NCBI GenBank assembly: GCA_027718005.1 | Contig: JALLOP010000024.1 | Coordinates: 1 to 16,194 of the forward strand | Source: Patescibacteria group bacterium AH-259-L07 | Lineage (GTDB): Bacteria > Patescibacteriota > Patescibacteriia > UBA2591 > UBA6264 | Direction: 5' to 3' | Length of the DNA stretch: 16,194 nt | Shown here: one piece after another, positions 5,104 through 11,496 of the stretch | How positions within the stretch are numbered: position 1 is the stretch's first letter | Layout: each line of letters starts with the position of its first letter | Notes under the pieces: model-generated | The model's database searches: none | What the model saw: the letters and a program-made list of their open reading frames with translations, nothing else | Told to the model about the DNA's origin: nothing | Made by a program: the position numbers and the translations under genes

Positions 5104-6477
5104 ATGGGCATATCAAACTTAGATATAACAATTATTTTTATTTATATAGGCGCAATGCTCGGATTGGGCATTTTTCTTTTTAAAAAAGAGAATACAGAGG
5201 CATTTTTTATAAATAACAGAAAAACAAAGACCGCTCTTCTTTTATTTACCACACTTTCTACAAGTATTGGCGCCGGAACTGTTTTGGGAATGGCCAGCGC
5301 CGCATATAGTACTGGCATTTCTTTAGGACTTCTTTTCGCCATTGCTACTCTTATTGGATGGATAGTTATTGTTTTAGTTTCATCAAAAATAAAGACATGG
5401 GGGGACAGAACAAAAGCTTTTACGCTTGGTGATTTTTTTAAATCAAGATATTCAAATGATACCAAGATTGTTGGCAGTGGGGTTATTCTTGTTTCAACAT
5501 TAGTTTTTACGTCTATTCAGTTTGTAGGTTTTGCGCGGTTGGCTGAAGTTATAGGAGGAGTAAATTTTGAATTCTCGCTTATTATAGCGGCTATTATCAC
5601 CATAATCTATACAGTTTTAGCTGGGCTTAAGGGCGATTTTTATACTGACGCCATACAATTTTTTGTAATGTTCCCGGTATTTATTTTTTTGTTTGTCATA
5701 TCTTTTTCAAAAGTAGGATTAGGAGAGCTATTTACAAGTATTCCAAAAGAATTCCTTAGTCCGTTTAACTATAACGGCGCAGTATTCTTTTTTGCGGGTA
5801 TTTTGTTTGGAATACCGTTTTTACTTGTTAGCATGGATGTGTGGCAGCGTATTTTGGCCGCGGCAGATAAAAAAACCGCTCACACGGCATTTTTCTGGGG
5901 CGGTATTTTAAATGTTATATTTATTGCCGCATCTGTTTTATTAGGCATTCTTGCTTTTTATTTTTTCCCAGGGGGAGAAGGTGATGCGGCACTATTTGTT
6001 TTAATGAAAAATTTTTTACCAAACGGTATTCTTGGCCTTGGTTTTGCCAGTGTTTTAGCTATTCTAATGTCTTCTATTGACAGCAGTATTATGGTTGGAT
6101 CTGCTACCCTTACAAAAGATTTTTATCTTTATAAATATCCTGACTCGAGCGAGAAAAAAAAGCTTTTCGTCGGCAGGATGAGCGCTTTGATTTTTGGTTT
6201 AACGGCGTTTATTATTGCATTGAGTTTCCGAAGCATAGTTCATCTTATTGTCATTGGCGCACAAACACTTATTATACTTGCTCCGGCAATTCTTGGTGGA
6301 CTTTTGTGGAAACGATCAAATGAAAAAGCGGCTTTCTGGAGCATTTTGCTTGGGTTTACAGCTACAATAGCAACAATGCCATTCTCTCTTAATATGGCAT
6401 TTATCCCTGGTGTTCTGACAAGCATTATTATTTTCCTTGCTTTAACGTTTAAAAAGACGGAAAAGCTTTCCCCTTGA
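5104..6477 (+). CDS. Sodium:solute symporter (SSS family)
   Basis: A 457-residue polytopic inner-membrane transporter with about 12-13 hydrophobic helices, expected to use the Na+ gradient to import a small solute; the substrate cannot be told. Family marks are visible: STSIGAGTVLGMASAAYSTG in the first helices (52-71), GLKGDFYTDAIQ (174-185, the usual 'G..A..TD..Q' loop), DVWQRILAA (245-253), and MSSIDSSIMVGSATLTKDFY (322-341), whose Ser/Thr residues correspond to the Na+ site region of LeuT-fold SSS members. The length is a little short compared with the roughly 480-550 residues of many relatives, mainly at the C-terminus. The only start near the promoter is ATG 5104. The TGA stop lies inside the -35 box of the next promoter, so the two genes are packed without a terminator. 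Confidence 0.92.
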   Translation: MGISNLDITIIFIYIGAMLGLGIFLFKKENTEAFFINNRKTKTALLLFTTLSTSIGAGTVLGMASAAYSTGISLGLLFAIATLIGWIVIVLVSSKIKTWGDRTKAFTLGDFFKSRYSNDTKIVGSGVILVSTLVFTSIQFVGFARLAEVIGGVNFEFSLIIAAIITIIYTVLAGLKGDFYTDAIQFFVMFPVFIFLFVISFSKVGLGELFTSIPKEFLSPFNYNGAVFFFAGILFGIPFLLVSMDVWQRILAAADKKTAHTAFFWGGILNVIFIAASVLLGILAFYFFPGGEGDAALFVLMKNFLPNGILGLGFASVLAILMSSIDSSIMVGSATLTKDFYLYKYPDSSEKKKLFVGRMSALIFGLTAFIIALSFRSIVHLIVIGAQTLIILAPAILGGLLWKRSNEKAAFWSILLGFTATIATMPFSLNMAFIPGVLTSIIIFLALTFKKTEKLSP

Positions 6478-6501
6478 CAAAACACAAGTTTATGCTATAA
6501 T
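6474..6501 (+). promoter_or_regulatory. Promoter of the 6609 gene, overlapping the symporter stop
   Basis: -35 TTGACA (6474-6479, contains the symporter TGA stop), 16-bp spacer ending TATGC, -10 TATAAT (6496-6501). A leader of about 100 nt follows, with two small hairpins (ATGCA-AGG-TGCAT and GAGCA-TAA-TGCTC), ending in AAGGAG before ATG 6609. Confidence 0.82.
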
Positions 6502-6608
6502 ATATAATGTTGATGCAAGGTGCATTAACAATGGTTCATTTTAACCCGATGAGTCTTGCTCGAGCATAATGCTCTTGTGAGATATGTCGTAAAAAAAGGA
6601 GATGCGTC

Positions 6609-7205
6609 ATGAAGAACGATGTGTCTTTGGGATTAGCCCATGAAGCAGAGGTAACGCTTCGAAAATGCGGTGCAACGTCACGGAGATTCTGGGATAAAAT
6701 TGCCAAGGATCTTAAACTTGCTCGGCAGGTCGTTGATCTTGTTCAAACTGAACTCGTTACTTTCGGAATAACGGTTGATTACAGTCGTTCATTTAACGAT
6801 ATGCTTAAAGCAGCCCGTATCTCGTCTCCCGGCAATGGGATTTCAAAAGAGCACTTCCCAATTAAAGGGAGAGGAAGACATGACCTTTCTATTACTCTTT
6901 TCAATTTCTGTCGGGGAGTAGAGCAAGATGAGGTCATAGCTGAAATGGATAGACGGGGATACCGTCCGGCAAGAATCGAAGAACTTCTTGCGTTCGCCGA
7001 AAAATGCGACTCCTCTAATATGGAGTATTGGATGATCAATCGTGCAGTCATTGCTCTTTGTCCTAATTGCAATGGTAGTGTGCCCTTTTTTCAGATTAAT
7101 GATTCGATTCCATACCTTGGAGCTTGCTCATACTATGGTTCATACTCCACCGCAATGTGGTTTGCCGCGATCGAAAAACCGGAACTCAAATCTTTGGTTC
7201 CTTAA
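6609..7205 (+). CDS. CPR-type hypothetical protein with RGYRPA motif, 198 aa
   Basis: Soluble protein of unknown function. Residues about 115-135 (MDRRGYRPARIEELLAFAEK) match a segment I associate with a multi-copy family of small Patescibacteria hypotheticals ('GYRPAT..ELLAF...'); in those proteins the motif is followed by a beta-rich C-terminal domain ending in an aromatic segment, as here (YYGSYSTAMWFAAIEK). The N-terminal half (1-75) is helical and differs from what I would expect, so a two-domain layout is likely. CPNC at about residues 150-153 is only a single Cys pair. The start is fixed by AAGGAG nine bases upstream. It is a single-gene unit with a strong promoter, a roughly 100-nt leader and a strong terminator. 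No enzymatic motif is seen. Confidence 0.8.
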   Translation: MKNDVSLGLAHEAEVTLRKCGATSRRFWDKIAKDLKLARQVVDLVQTELVTFGITVDYSRSFNDMLKAARISSPGNGISKEHFPIKGRGRHDLSITLFNFCRGVEQDEVIAEMDRRGYRPARIEELLAFAEKCDSSNMEYWMINRAVIALCPNCNGSVPFFQINDSIPYLGACSYYGSYSTAMWFAAIEKPELKSLVP

Positions 7206-7211
7206 GTTCTC

Positions 7212-7250
7212 AGCCTTTGTTTGCTCATGCGAACAAAGGCTTTGATTTTT
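7212..7250 (+). terminator. Intrinsic terminator of the 6609 gene
   Basis: Thirteen-pair stem AGCCTTTGTTTGC (7212-7224) with GCGAACAAAGGCT (7229-7241), one G-U pair, TCAT loop, then TTGATTTTT. Confidence 0.92.
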
Positions 7251-7261
7251 ATAGTATCCCC

Positions 7262-7289
7262 TTGAAATTTTAAAATTATGTGGTATACT
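7262..7289 (+). promoter_or_regulatory. Promoter of the tRNA-Thr / rpmG / tRNA-Trp / dnaJ region
   Basis: -35 TTGAAA (7262-7267), 16-bp spacer, -10 TATACT (7284-7289). The block from -35 through the spacer is almost identical to the symporter promoter at 5058-5085. No other clear promoter is seen before dnaJ. Confidence 0.75.
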
Positions 7290-7305
7290 GTTTATAAATG
7301 TTGTT

Positions 7306-7376
7306 GCCGGGATAGCTTAATGGCAAAGCAGGGGTTTTGTAAACCTCGGATGGGGGTTCGATTCCTCTTCCCGGCT
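7306..7376 (+). tRNA. tRNA-Thr (anticodon UGU)
   Basis: Acceptor GCCGGGA/TCCCGGC, D stem GCTT/AAGC, anticodon stem GGGGT/ACCTC around TTTGTAA (anticodon UGU), T arm GGGGG-TTCGATT-CCTCT with two G-U pairs, discriminator U (7376). CCA is not encoded. The next bases, CTTTTTAC, show no strong terminator. Confidence 0.93.
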
Positions 7377-7410
7377 TTTTACTAATGATCAATAATAAAT
7401 TATTCATTTT

Positions 7411-7566
7411 ATGTGGCCAGTAAATTTAGTGAAAATGGAGTGTAGTGAATGCCATCGCATTAATTACTACACACGTAAAAATAAAAAAACAATTAAGGAC
7501 CGCTTGGAACTTAAAAAATTTTGTAAATTTTGCAAAAAGCACGTTTTACACAAAGAAACAAAGTGA
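7411..7566 (+). CDS. rpmG: 50S ribosomal protein L33
   Basis: A 51-residue zinc-ribbon protein of the large subunit. Cys11-x2-Cys14 and Cys38-x2-Cys41 form the metal site. The core ECSECHRINYYTRKNKK and the end KKFCKFCKKHVLHKETK are characteristic of the zinc-binding form of L33. I chose ATG 7411 (MWPVNLVKMEC), which gives a normal length; an internal ATG (codon 9) would leave too short an N-terminus. No Shine-Dalgarno sequence is visible. It lies between tRNA-Thr and tRNA-Trp, the place where many bacteria have rpmG ahead of tRNA-Trp, secE and nusG. Here secE and nusG do not follow; dnaJ does. Confidence 0.95.
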   Translation: MWPVNLVKMECSECHRINYYTRKNKKTIKDRLELKKFCKFCKKHVLHKETK

Positions 7567-7608
7567 CGCTGAAGGCGTCATCCCGAGGAGCAGAGCGACG
7601 AGGGATCT
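7564..7608 (+). repeat. Intergenic GTCATCC(C/T)GAG-type repeat with hairpins
   Basis: TGACGC-TGAAG-GCGTCA forms a 6-bp hairpin that begins at the rpmG stop codon, followed by ATCCC...GGGAT (7578-7604), another inverted pair. The core GTCATCC(C/T)GAG reappears at 13156-13180. Simple repeats of this form are frequent between genes in Patescibacteria. Confidence 0.6.
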
Positions 7609-7622
7609 CACTTATTTATAAT

Positions 7623-7693
7623 GGGAGTGTAGTTAAGTGGTATAATGTTTGACTCCAAATCAAACGTCCGGGGTTCGATTCCCTGCACTCCCG
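7623..7693 (+). tRNA. tRNA-Trp (anticodon CCA)
   Basis: Acceptor GGGAGTG/CACTCCC, D stem GTTA/TAAT (one G-U), anticodon stem TTTGA/TCAAA around CTCCAAA (anticodon CCA), variable loop CGTC, T arm CGGGG-TTCGATT-CCCTG, discriminator G (7693), as usual for bacterial tRNA-Trp. CCA is not encoded. It lies 34 nt before the dnaJ start. Confidence 0.95.
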
Positions 7694-7727
7694 TTTAAAA
7701 AATTTTTTATTTTAACGACAATACTTT

Positions 7728-8858
7728 ATGCCAGACAAAGATTACTACGACATTTTAGGGGTTGATAAAAATGCCTCTGAGCAAGAAATTAAATCAGCGT
7801 TTCGTAAGTTAGCGCAAAAATACCATCCGGATAAAGGTGGTGGTGATGCGGACAAGTTTAAAGAGGTGAACGGAGCATATCAAACATTGTCTAATTCTCA
7901 AAAGCGAAAATTATACGATCAGTATGGCCCAGAGTTTGAGCAGGCGCAGGCACGTGGTGGTTTTTCTGGGTTTGAGAATTTTGGCGACTGGGCAACGTGG
8001 GCTGAAGCAATGCGTGGTCAGGGTGCTCGCGTTGATTTTGAAGATGCTGGATTTGGTGATTTAGGTGATATCTTTTCTGATTTTTTTGGATTTGGACGAA
8101 GAGGTGCGCGACGAGTGCACAGGGGCCGAAATATTTCTGTTGAGTTGGCAATTGATTTTCGAGAAGCTGTTTTTGGCGCGGAAAAACATATTTCTTTAGA
8201 TCGATATATTCAATGTGAAAATTGTAATGGCCAGGGAGCCGATCCCAAAAGTAAAATTATTACGTGTAAAGCATGTGATGGCCGTGGTCAAGTTACCCAA
8301 TCTCGGCAAACATTTTTTGGCAGTTTTCAGACTTCCTCAGTTTGTCAAGAATGTGAAGGTCAGGGTAAGATCCCAGAGAAAAAGTGTAGTGCCTGCGGTG
8401 GGACAGGCAGAGTACAAAAAAGTTCACGTATAAAAGTAAAAATCCCTGCAGGTATTAATTCTGGTCAGTCAATACGAATCAATGGTCAAGGTGAAGCAGG
8501 CTGGCGCGGTGTATCCCCAGGCGATTTATATGTTACAGTATTAGTGCGTAAAGACCCTGAATTTAGGCGTGATGGTAATACCATTTTATATGAGCAGGAA
8601 ATCCCTATTTCTGTTGCCGTATTAGGGGGCACGATAAGGGTCAAAACACTTGAAAGAAGCGTTAAGCTTAAAATCCCTGCAGGTACGCCGTCAGGGCAGA
8701 AGTTTCGCCTTCGATCTAAGGGCGTTCCGTATTTATCACCATCAGGTGTTTCGCGCGGCAGAGGTGATCAAATCGTAACTGTATCAATTAATATTCCCAA
8801 ACGCTTAAGCAAAAAACAAAAGGAATTATTTAAAAAATTACACGAACAGGATTTGTAA
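7728..8858 (+). CDS. dnaJ: Molecular chaperone DnaJ (type I Hsp40)
   Basis: Co-chaperone that stimulates DnaK ATPase and delivers unfolded clients in the cytosol. All type I parts are present in 376 residues: a J domain (about 5-68) with HPD at 33-35; a Gly/Phe-rich linker (about 77-127, FFGFGRR); four CxxCxGxG-like zinc motifs (C163/C166, C180/C183, C206/C209, C220/C223), which pair as sites I+IV and II+III; and two beta-sandwich client-binding domains up to about 360, including KIPAGINSGQ and KIPAGTPSGQ. The third motif is CQECEGQG and the second CKACDGRG. The J domain has KYHPDKGGGDADKF, with a Gly-rich insert after HPD. No Shine-Dalgarno sequence precedes the ATG. dnaK and grpE are not adjacent in this window. 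The stop codon is the first codon of a dispersed repeat. Confidence 0.98.
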   Translation: MPDKDYYDILGVDKNASEQEIKSAFRKLAQKYHPDKGGGDADKFKEVNGAYQTLSNSQKRKLYDQYGPEFEQAQARGGFSGFENFGDWATWAEAMRGQGARVDFEDAGFGDLGDIFSDFFGFGRRGARRVHRGRNISVELAIDFREAVFGAEKHISLDRYIQCENCNGQGADPKSKIITCKACDGRGQVTQSRQTFFGSFQTSSVCQECEGQGKIPEKKCSACGGTGRVQKSSRIKVKIPAGINSGQSIRINGQGEAGWRGVSPGDLYVTVLVRKDPEFRRDGNTILYEQEIPISVAVLGGTIRVKTLERSVKLKIPAGTPSGQKFRLRSKGVPYLSPSGVSRGRGDQIVTVSINIPKRLSKKQKELFKKLHEQDL

Positions 8859-8891
8859 GAACCTGCTCACTGCGTTCGCAGAACCTTGAAG
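8856..8891 (-). repeat. Dispersed short repeat, copy C, starting at the dnaJ stop codon
   Basis: Reads TAAGAACCTGCTC ... GCAGAACCTTGAAG on the plus strand; the first three bases are the dnaJ stop. It has the same orientation relative to its gene as copy A has to rpmA. The core contains a small CTGCG-TT-CGCAG hairpin. Between 8892 and 9277 (no gene until 9278) lie the two hairpins, the promoter and copy D listed separately; I see no further coding potential. Confidence 0.65.
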
Positions 8892-8975
8892 TCTGTAAGG
8901 AACGATATTTGTATCCAGACTTTAGTTAAGAGAATTTGGGAAAATAAGGGGACCTTGTTTCCTGCGCTCGCTCGG

Positions 8976-9000
8976 AAAAGTAAAATTGCATTTTACTTTT
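8976..9000 (+). terminator. Perfect A/T-rich hairpin downstream of dnaJ
   Basis: AAAAGTAAAAT (8976-8986) and ATTTTACTTTT (8990-9000) form an uninterrupted 11-bp stem with a TGC loop. The stem lacks GC pairs and no long T-run follows, so it is a weak terminator or a two-way element. Confidence 0.5.
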
Positions 9001-9014
9001 CACTTGCTCGCTTG

Positions 9015-9043
9015 AAAATAGTGCTGTTGAGTGCTATTTTTTT
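9015..9043 (+). terminator. Intrinsic terminator for the dnaJ transcript
   Basis: AAAATAGTGCT (9015-9025) pairs with AGTGCTATTTT (9030-9040) through two G-U wobbles, GTTG loop, with the T-run continuing to 9043. Confidence 0.68.
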
Positions 9044-9054
9044 CATATTTTAGC

Positions 9055-9083
9055 TTGACTTTTTGAAAAAAATATGTTATAAT
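9055..9083 (+). promoter_or_regulatory. Promoter upstream of the 9278 gene
   Basis: -35 TTGACT (9055-9060), 17-bp spacer, TG then -10 TATAAT (9078-9083). The leader to ATG 9278 would be about 185 nt and contains copy D of the dispersed repeat and the left inverted-repeat arm. A weaker TTGACA at 9213-9218 inside that arm could be a nearer promoter. Confidence 0.6.
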
Positions 9084-9140
9084 TTCTAGAGGTGAATAAT
9101 AATAAAAAATATATTTTTTATTTGTGAAGCTCGAAGAAAT

Positions 9141-9173
9141 TTCAAGGTTCTTGAACGAAGTGAAAGGTTCTTA
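9141..9173 (+). repeat. Dispersed short repeat, copy D
   Basis: Matches copy B (958-991) over its length, including both AAGGTTCTT units and the GAACGAAGTGA between them, and continues into TATAT. Confidence 0.7.
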
Positions 9174-9185
9174 TATATAGTATGT

Positions 9186-9247
9186 TATCGGAAATATCTA
9201 AAAGTGAAATTTTTGACAAAATTTCTTTAATAATTTGGATAATTAAT
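9186..9247 (+). repeat. Left arm of a long inverted repeat around the 9278 gene
   Basis: The outer part (9186-9205, ending ATCTAAAAGT) pairs with 9586-9605 at 18 of 20 positions. The inner part AATTTGGATAATTAAT (9232-9247) pairs perfectly with 9549-9564. A looser A/T-rich stretch lies between, with AAAATTT shared. Confidence 0.8.
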
Positions 9248-9277
9248 TATCAACTTATTAATTAACTGATTAAATTT

Positions 9278-9553
9278 ATGACTATTGAAAAAGAACCACA
9301 AGGAGAGCCTACTCCTGAAAAGACAAAAATCACGCCACTTCGGCTTGAAATGGCGGCTAACACACATTTGGAGGGCACTAATATGCTCGAAGTACTGAAC
9401 AGAATTAAACTTGGTACTGATGAAGAGGGTAATATTAAGGAACACGTCGTTCGCAGTATTAAAACAATGTTGCGTAAAGCAGTAGAAATGACTCCAGATG
9501 AAGTAGCAAAGGGAAAATTTCAGAAAATGCTGGATTTCATGGAAGAATATTAA
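9278..9553 (+). CDS. Unknown 91-aa protein enclosed by inverted repeats
   Basis: I do not recognise this protein. It is soluble, with a disordered, charged, Pro-rich N-terminus (residues 1-20, EKEPQGEPTPEKTK) and then helical segments: LRLEMAANTHLEGTNMLEVLNRI (about 22-44), a DEEGNIKEHVVRSIKTMLRKAVEM stretch (about 48-71) and a last helix DEVAKGKFQKMLDFMEEY. No Cys, signal peptide or membrane helix is seen. No Shine-Dalgarno sequence precedes the ATG. The right inverted-repeat arm starts over the last codons and includes the stop, so the gene nearly fills the 300-bp space between the inner arms. It lies 67 nt before the membrane/ATPase operon in the same direction. A small regulator or a passenger of a non-autonomous element are both possible. 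Confidence 0.7.
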   Translation: MTIEKEPQGEPTPEKTKITPLRLEMAANTHLEGTNMLEVLNRIKLGTDEEGNIKEHVVRSIKTMLRKAVEMTPDEVAKGKFQKMLDFMEEY

Positions 9554-9605
9554 TTATCCAAATTAAAATTTTGCTATCGCAAAATACTTTTAGATACATC
9601 CGATA
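9549..9605 (+). repeat. Right arm of the inverted repeat around the 9278 gene
   Basis: Inner part ATTAATTATCCAAATT (9549-9564) overlaps the TAA stop; outer part ACTTTTAGATACATCCGATA (9586-9605). Between them is a hairpin ATTTTGC-TATC-GCAAAAT that could help end transcription. The arm stops 15 nt before ATG 9621. Confidence 0.8.
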
Positions 9606-9620
9606 AATAATAGCATTATT

Positions 9621-10940
9621 ATGACTGAATTTTTACGTATTTTTGCCAATATTTTTATTCCTGTTTTTTACTATATTTACTTGTTTTTTGAACAAACATG
9701 GTGGTTTTTTCTTTTTATTATCTTAATGATAATTTTTCGTTCTACGTGGTTGTATTGGCGTCAGTTGCGCTACAAACAGGCAAAAGAGTATGTATTATTA
9801 GAATTGCAAATACCACGGGAGATTAATAAGAATCCGCGCGGTATGGAGCAGGTGTTAAAAGCATTATGGGGGCTGCGCAACTGGGCGGAAGATGTTGGTG
9901 AAAAATATTTAAAAGGAGAAATTACGCGATGGTTCTCGCTTGAGATGGTAAGTTTTGGCGGCGAGATCCATTTTTATATCCGCGCATACAAAAGGCAAAA
10001 AGAATTAGTACGAGCAGCAATTCTTTCATACTACCCTGATGTAGAGGTTGTTGAAGTAGAAGACTATATGGATGCACTGCCCAAAGATCGTGCTGATCTT
10101 CGACAAAAAGGGCTTGATATATGGGGGAGTGAAATTATTTTGACAAAACCAGAAGCATATCCCATTAAAATGTATGCGGAGTTTGAAGACAAAGAAGAAG
10201 AAAGAACATTTGATCCTTTATCCGCGTTTTTAGAAGTTTTAGGAGAGATAAAGCCAGATGAGGTGGCAGGGATTCAAATTAATATTGCGCCTGGTTCTCC
10301 TGATTGGGGGAGAAAATGGCGTGGGTTGATTGAAAATTTACAGCGTCCAAAGCATGTAAAGGTAAAAAATACAAAAGAAGGAGAACAAAAAACAGAAAAA
10401 CTTCCAAGCACCCCGGGAGAGACGGAGGCATTAAAAGCAATTGAAGAAAATCTTTCTGATCTGTGTTTTGATACTATTGTGCGCTTTATCTATATTTCTC
10501 CGCAGGCTATTTTTTACGATAGTTTTGCCCGGCGCGGGATTATTGGCGCATTTAGTCAGTATTCAGTCCTCAATTTAAATTCATTTCGACAGAATTATAA
10601 GATGAGCACCAGAGTGCGAGTATGGGTTTGGCCGTTTTTATTCCCTCGGCTTCGTACTCGATTGCGCAAAGAGCGGTTGCTCAACCTATATCGCACGAGA
10701 GAAATCCCTGAACATACGTTTATGGGGCGTTTATTAACTTCTCACCCCCTTAATTGGAATTTTCATTCAAAAACCGTGAAATTAACCGTGAAAGCACTTG
10801 CGACTATGTTTCATCCGCCCACCAAAGTAGTACTTACCACGCCGCATATGGTACGTGTCGAGAGTCGAAAAGCTGCGCCCGAGGTAGGATTAAAGATTTT
10901 TGGCAAAGAAGGCGCGTTAAAGAAATTTGGCCATGATTGA
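9621..10940 (+). CDS. Two-helix membrane protein partnering the VirD4-like ATPase
   Basis: A 439-residue protein. Two closely spaced membrane helices (about 8-24 and 27-46, very aromatic: WWFFLFIILMIIF) are followed by a large, probably cytoplasmic region. That region has parts that recur, as far as I recall, in Patescibacteria proteins encoded just before HerA/VirD4-type ATPases: GLDIWGSEIILTKPEAYPI (about 164-182), FDPLSAFLEVLGEIKPDE, FIYISPQAIF and a late VKALATMFHPP segment. A charged, low-complexity insert (about 245-275, KNTKEGEQKTEK) lies in the middle. The function is inferred from context: it probably anchors or gates the ATPase at the membrane in DNA or protein movement. No Shine-Dalgarno sequence precedes the ATG. 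Its last codons overlap the next gene by 8 nt, so it is translationally coupled. Confidence 0.75.
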   Translation: MTEFLRIFANIFIPVFYYIYLFFEQTWWFFLFIILMIIFRSTWLYWRQLRYKQAKEYVLLELQIPREINKNPRGMEQVLKALWGLRNWAEDVGEKYLKGEITRWFSLEMVSFGGEIHFYIRAYKRQKELVRAAILSYYPDVEVVEVEDYMDALPKDRADLRQKGLDIWGSEIILTKPEAYPIKMYAEFEDKEEERTFDPLSAFLEVLGEIKPDEVAGIQINIAPGSPDWGRKWRGLIENLQRPKHVKVKNTKEGEQKTEKLPSTPGETEALKAIEENLSDLCFDTIVRFIYISPQAIFYDSFARRGIIGAFSQYSVLNLNSFRQNYKMSTRVRVWVWPFLFPRLRTRLRKERLLNLYRTREIPEHTFMGRLLTSHPLNWNFHSKTVKLTVKALATMFHPPTKVVLTTPHMVRVESRKAAPEVGLKIFGKEGALKKFGHD

Positions 10941-11484
10941 TATTAGTCCCCTTTTTGATATTTCTTTTGATATGAGCTGGGTTAGCACACTGGCATTATT
11001 TTGGCAGTACAGTATCCGTTCAGTAATCGTGATTGTAAATGTTATATTAGTAGTATTGATTTTGTATTTACTTATACGGATTTGGCCGCGACAACATAGA
11101 ATAACATTACTTCATTTTAAACCAAAAAGTGTTTTTGGTGGGAAAAAGCCGCTTGATCGACGGTTTATTCACCAGTGGCAGAACACCATAAAGCGTTTGT
11201 CAAAACCAACATCAGAAAATTTACGACTTGCCGTTATTGATGCTGATGGCCTTGTTGATACCTTTTTAAAAAAAGCAGGATATAAAGGGGAGCATATGGC
11301 TGATCGCTTGTCTGGTATTGTAGCCGATGAAGTTAAAAGTTTGAAACGGGTCTGGGATGCACATTTGTTGCGCAATAGCCTCGTACATGTCCCTGGCTCA
11401 AAACCAAGCATGGTTGAGGCAAAAAAGGCAGTTGCTGCGTTTGAAGATTTTTTAAAAGAGTTGGGCGCGTTGCCGGGGAACTAA
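10933..11484 (+). CDS. Membrane-anchored protein with HEPN-like RNSLVH motif
   Basis: 183 residues from ATG 10933, which overlaps the upstream stop codon (a TTG two codons earlier is also open). One long hydrophobic helix (about 28-50) is followed by a basic WPRQHR stop-transfer segment, placing the C-terminal region in the cytosol. Residues about 76-180 look all-helical and contain RNSLVH at 147-152, which fits the R-N-x3-H signature of HEPN domains; the flanks (DADGLVDTFLKKAGY before, PSMVEAKKAVAAFEDFLKEL after) also fit the helix order of HEPN/DUF4145-type domains. HEPN domains are often RNases or RNA-binding modules, but some are inactive, and activity here is an inference. The gene lies between a membrane protein and a DNA-pump-like ATPase gene, in one operon. 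Confidence 0.7.
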   Translation: MIDISPLFDISFDMSWVSTLALFWQYSIRSVIVIVNVILVVLILYLLIRIWPRQHRITLLHFKPKSVFGGKKPLDRRFIHQWQNTIKRLSKPTSENLRLAVIDADGLVDTFLKKAGYKGEHMADRLSGIVADEVKSLKRVWDAHLLRNSLVHVPGSKPSMVEAKKAVAAFEDFLKELGALPGN

Positions 11485-11496
11485 TTTTAATTTTTT

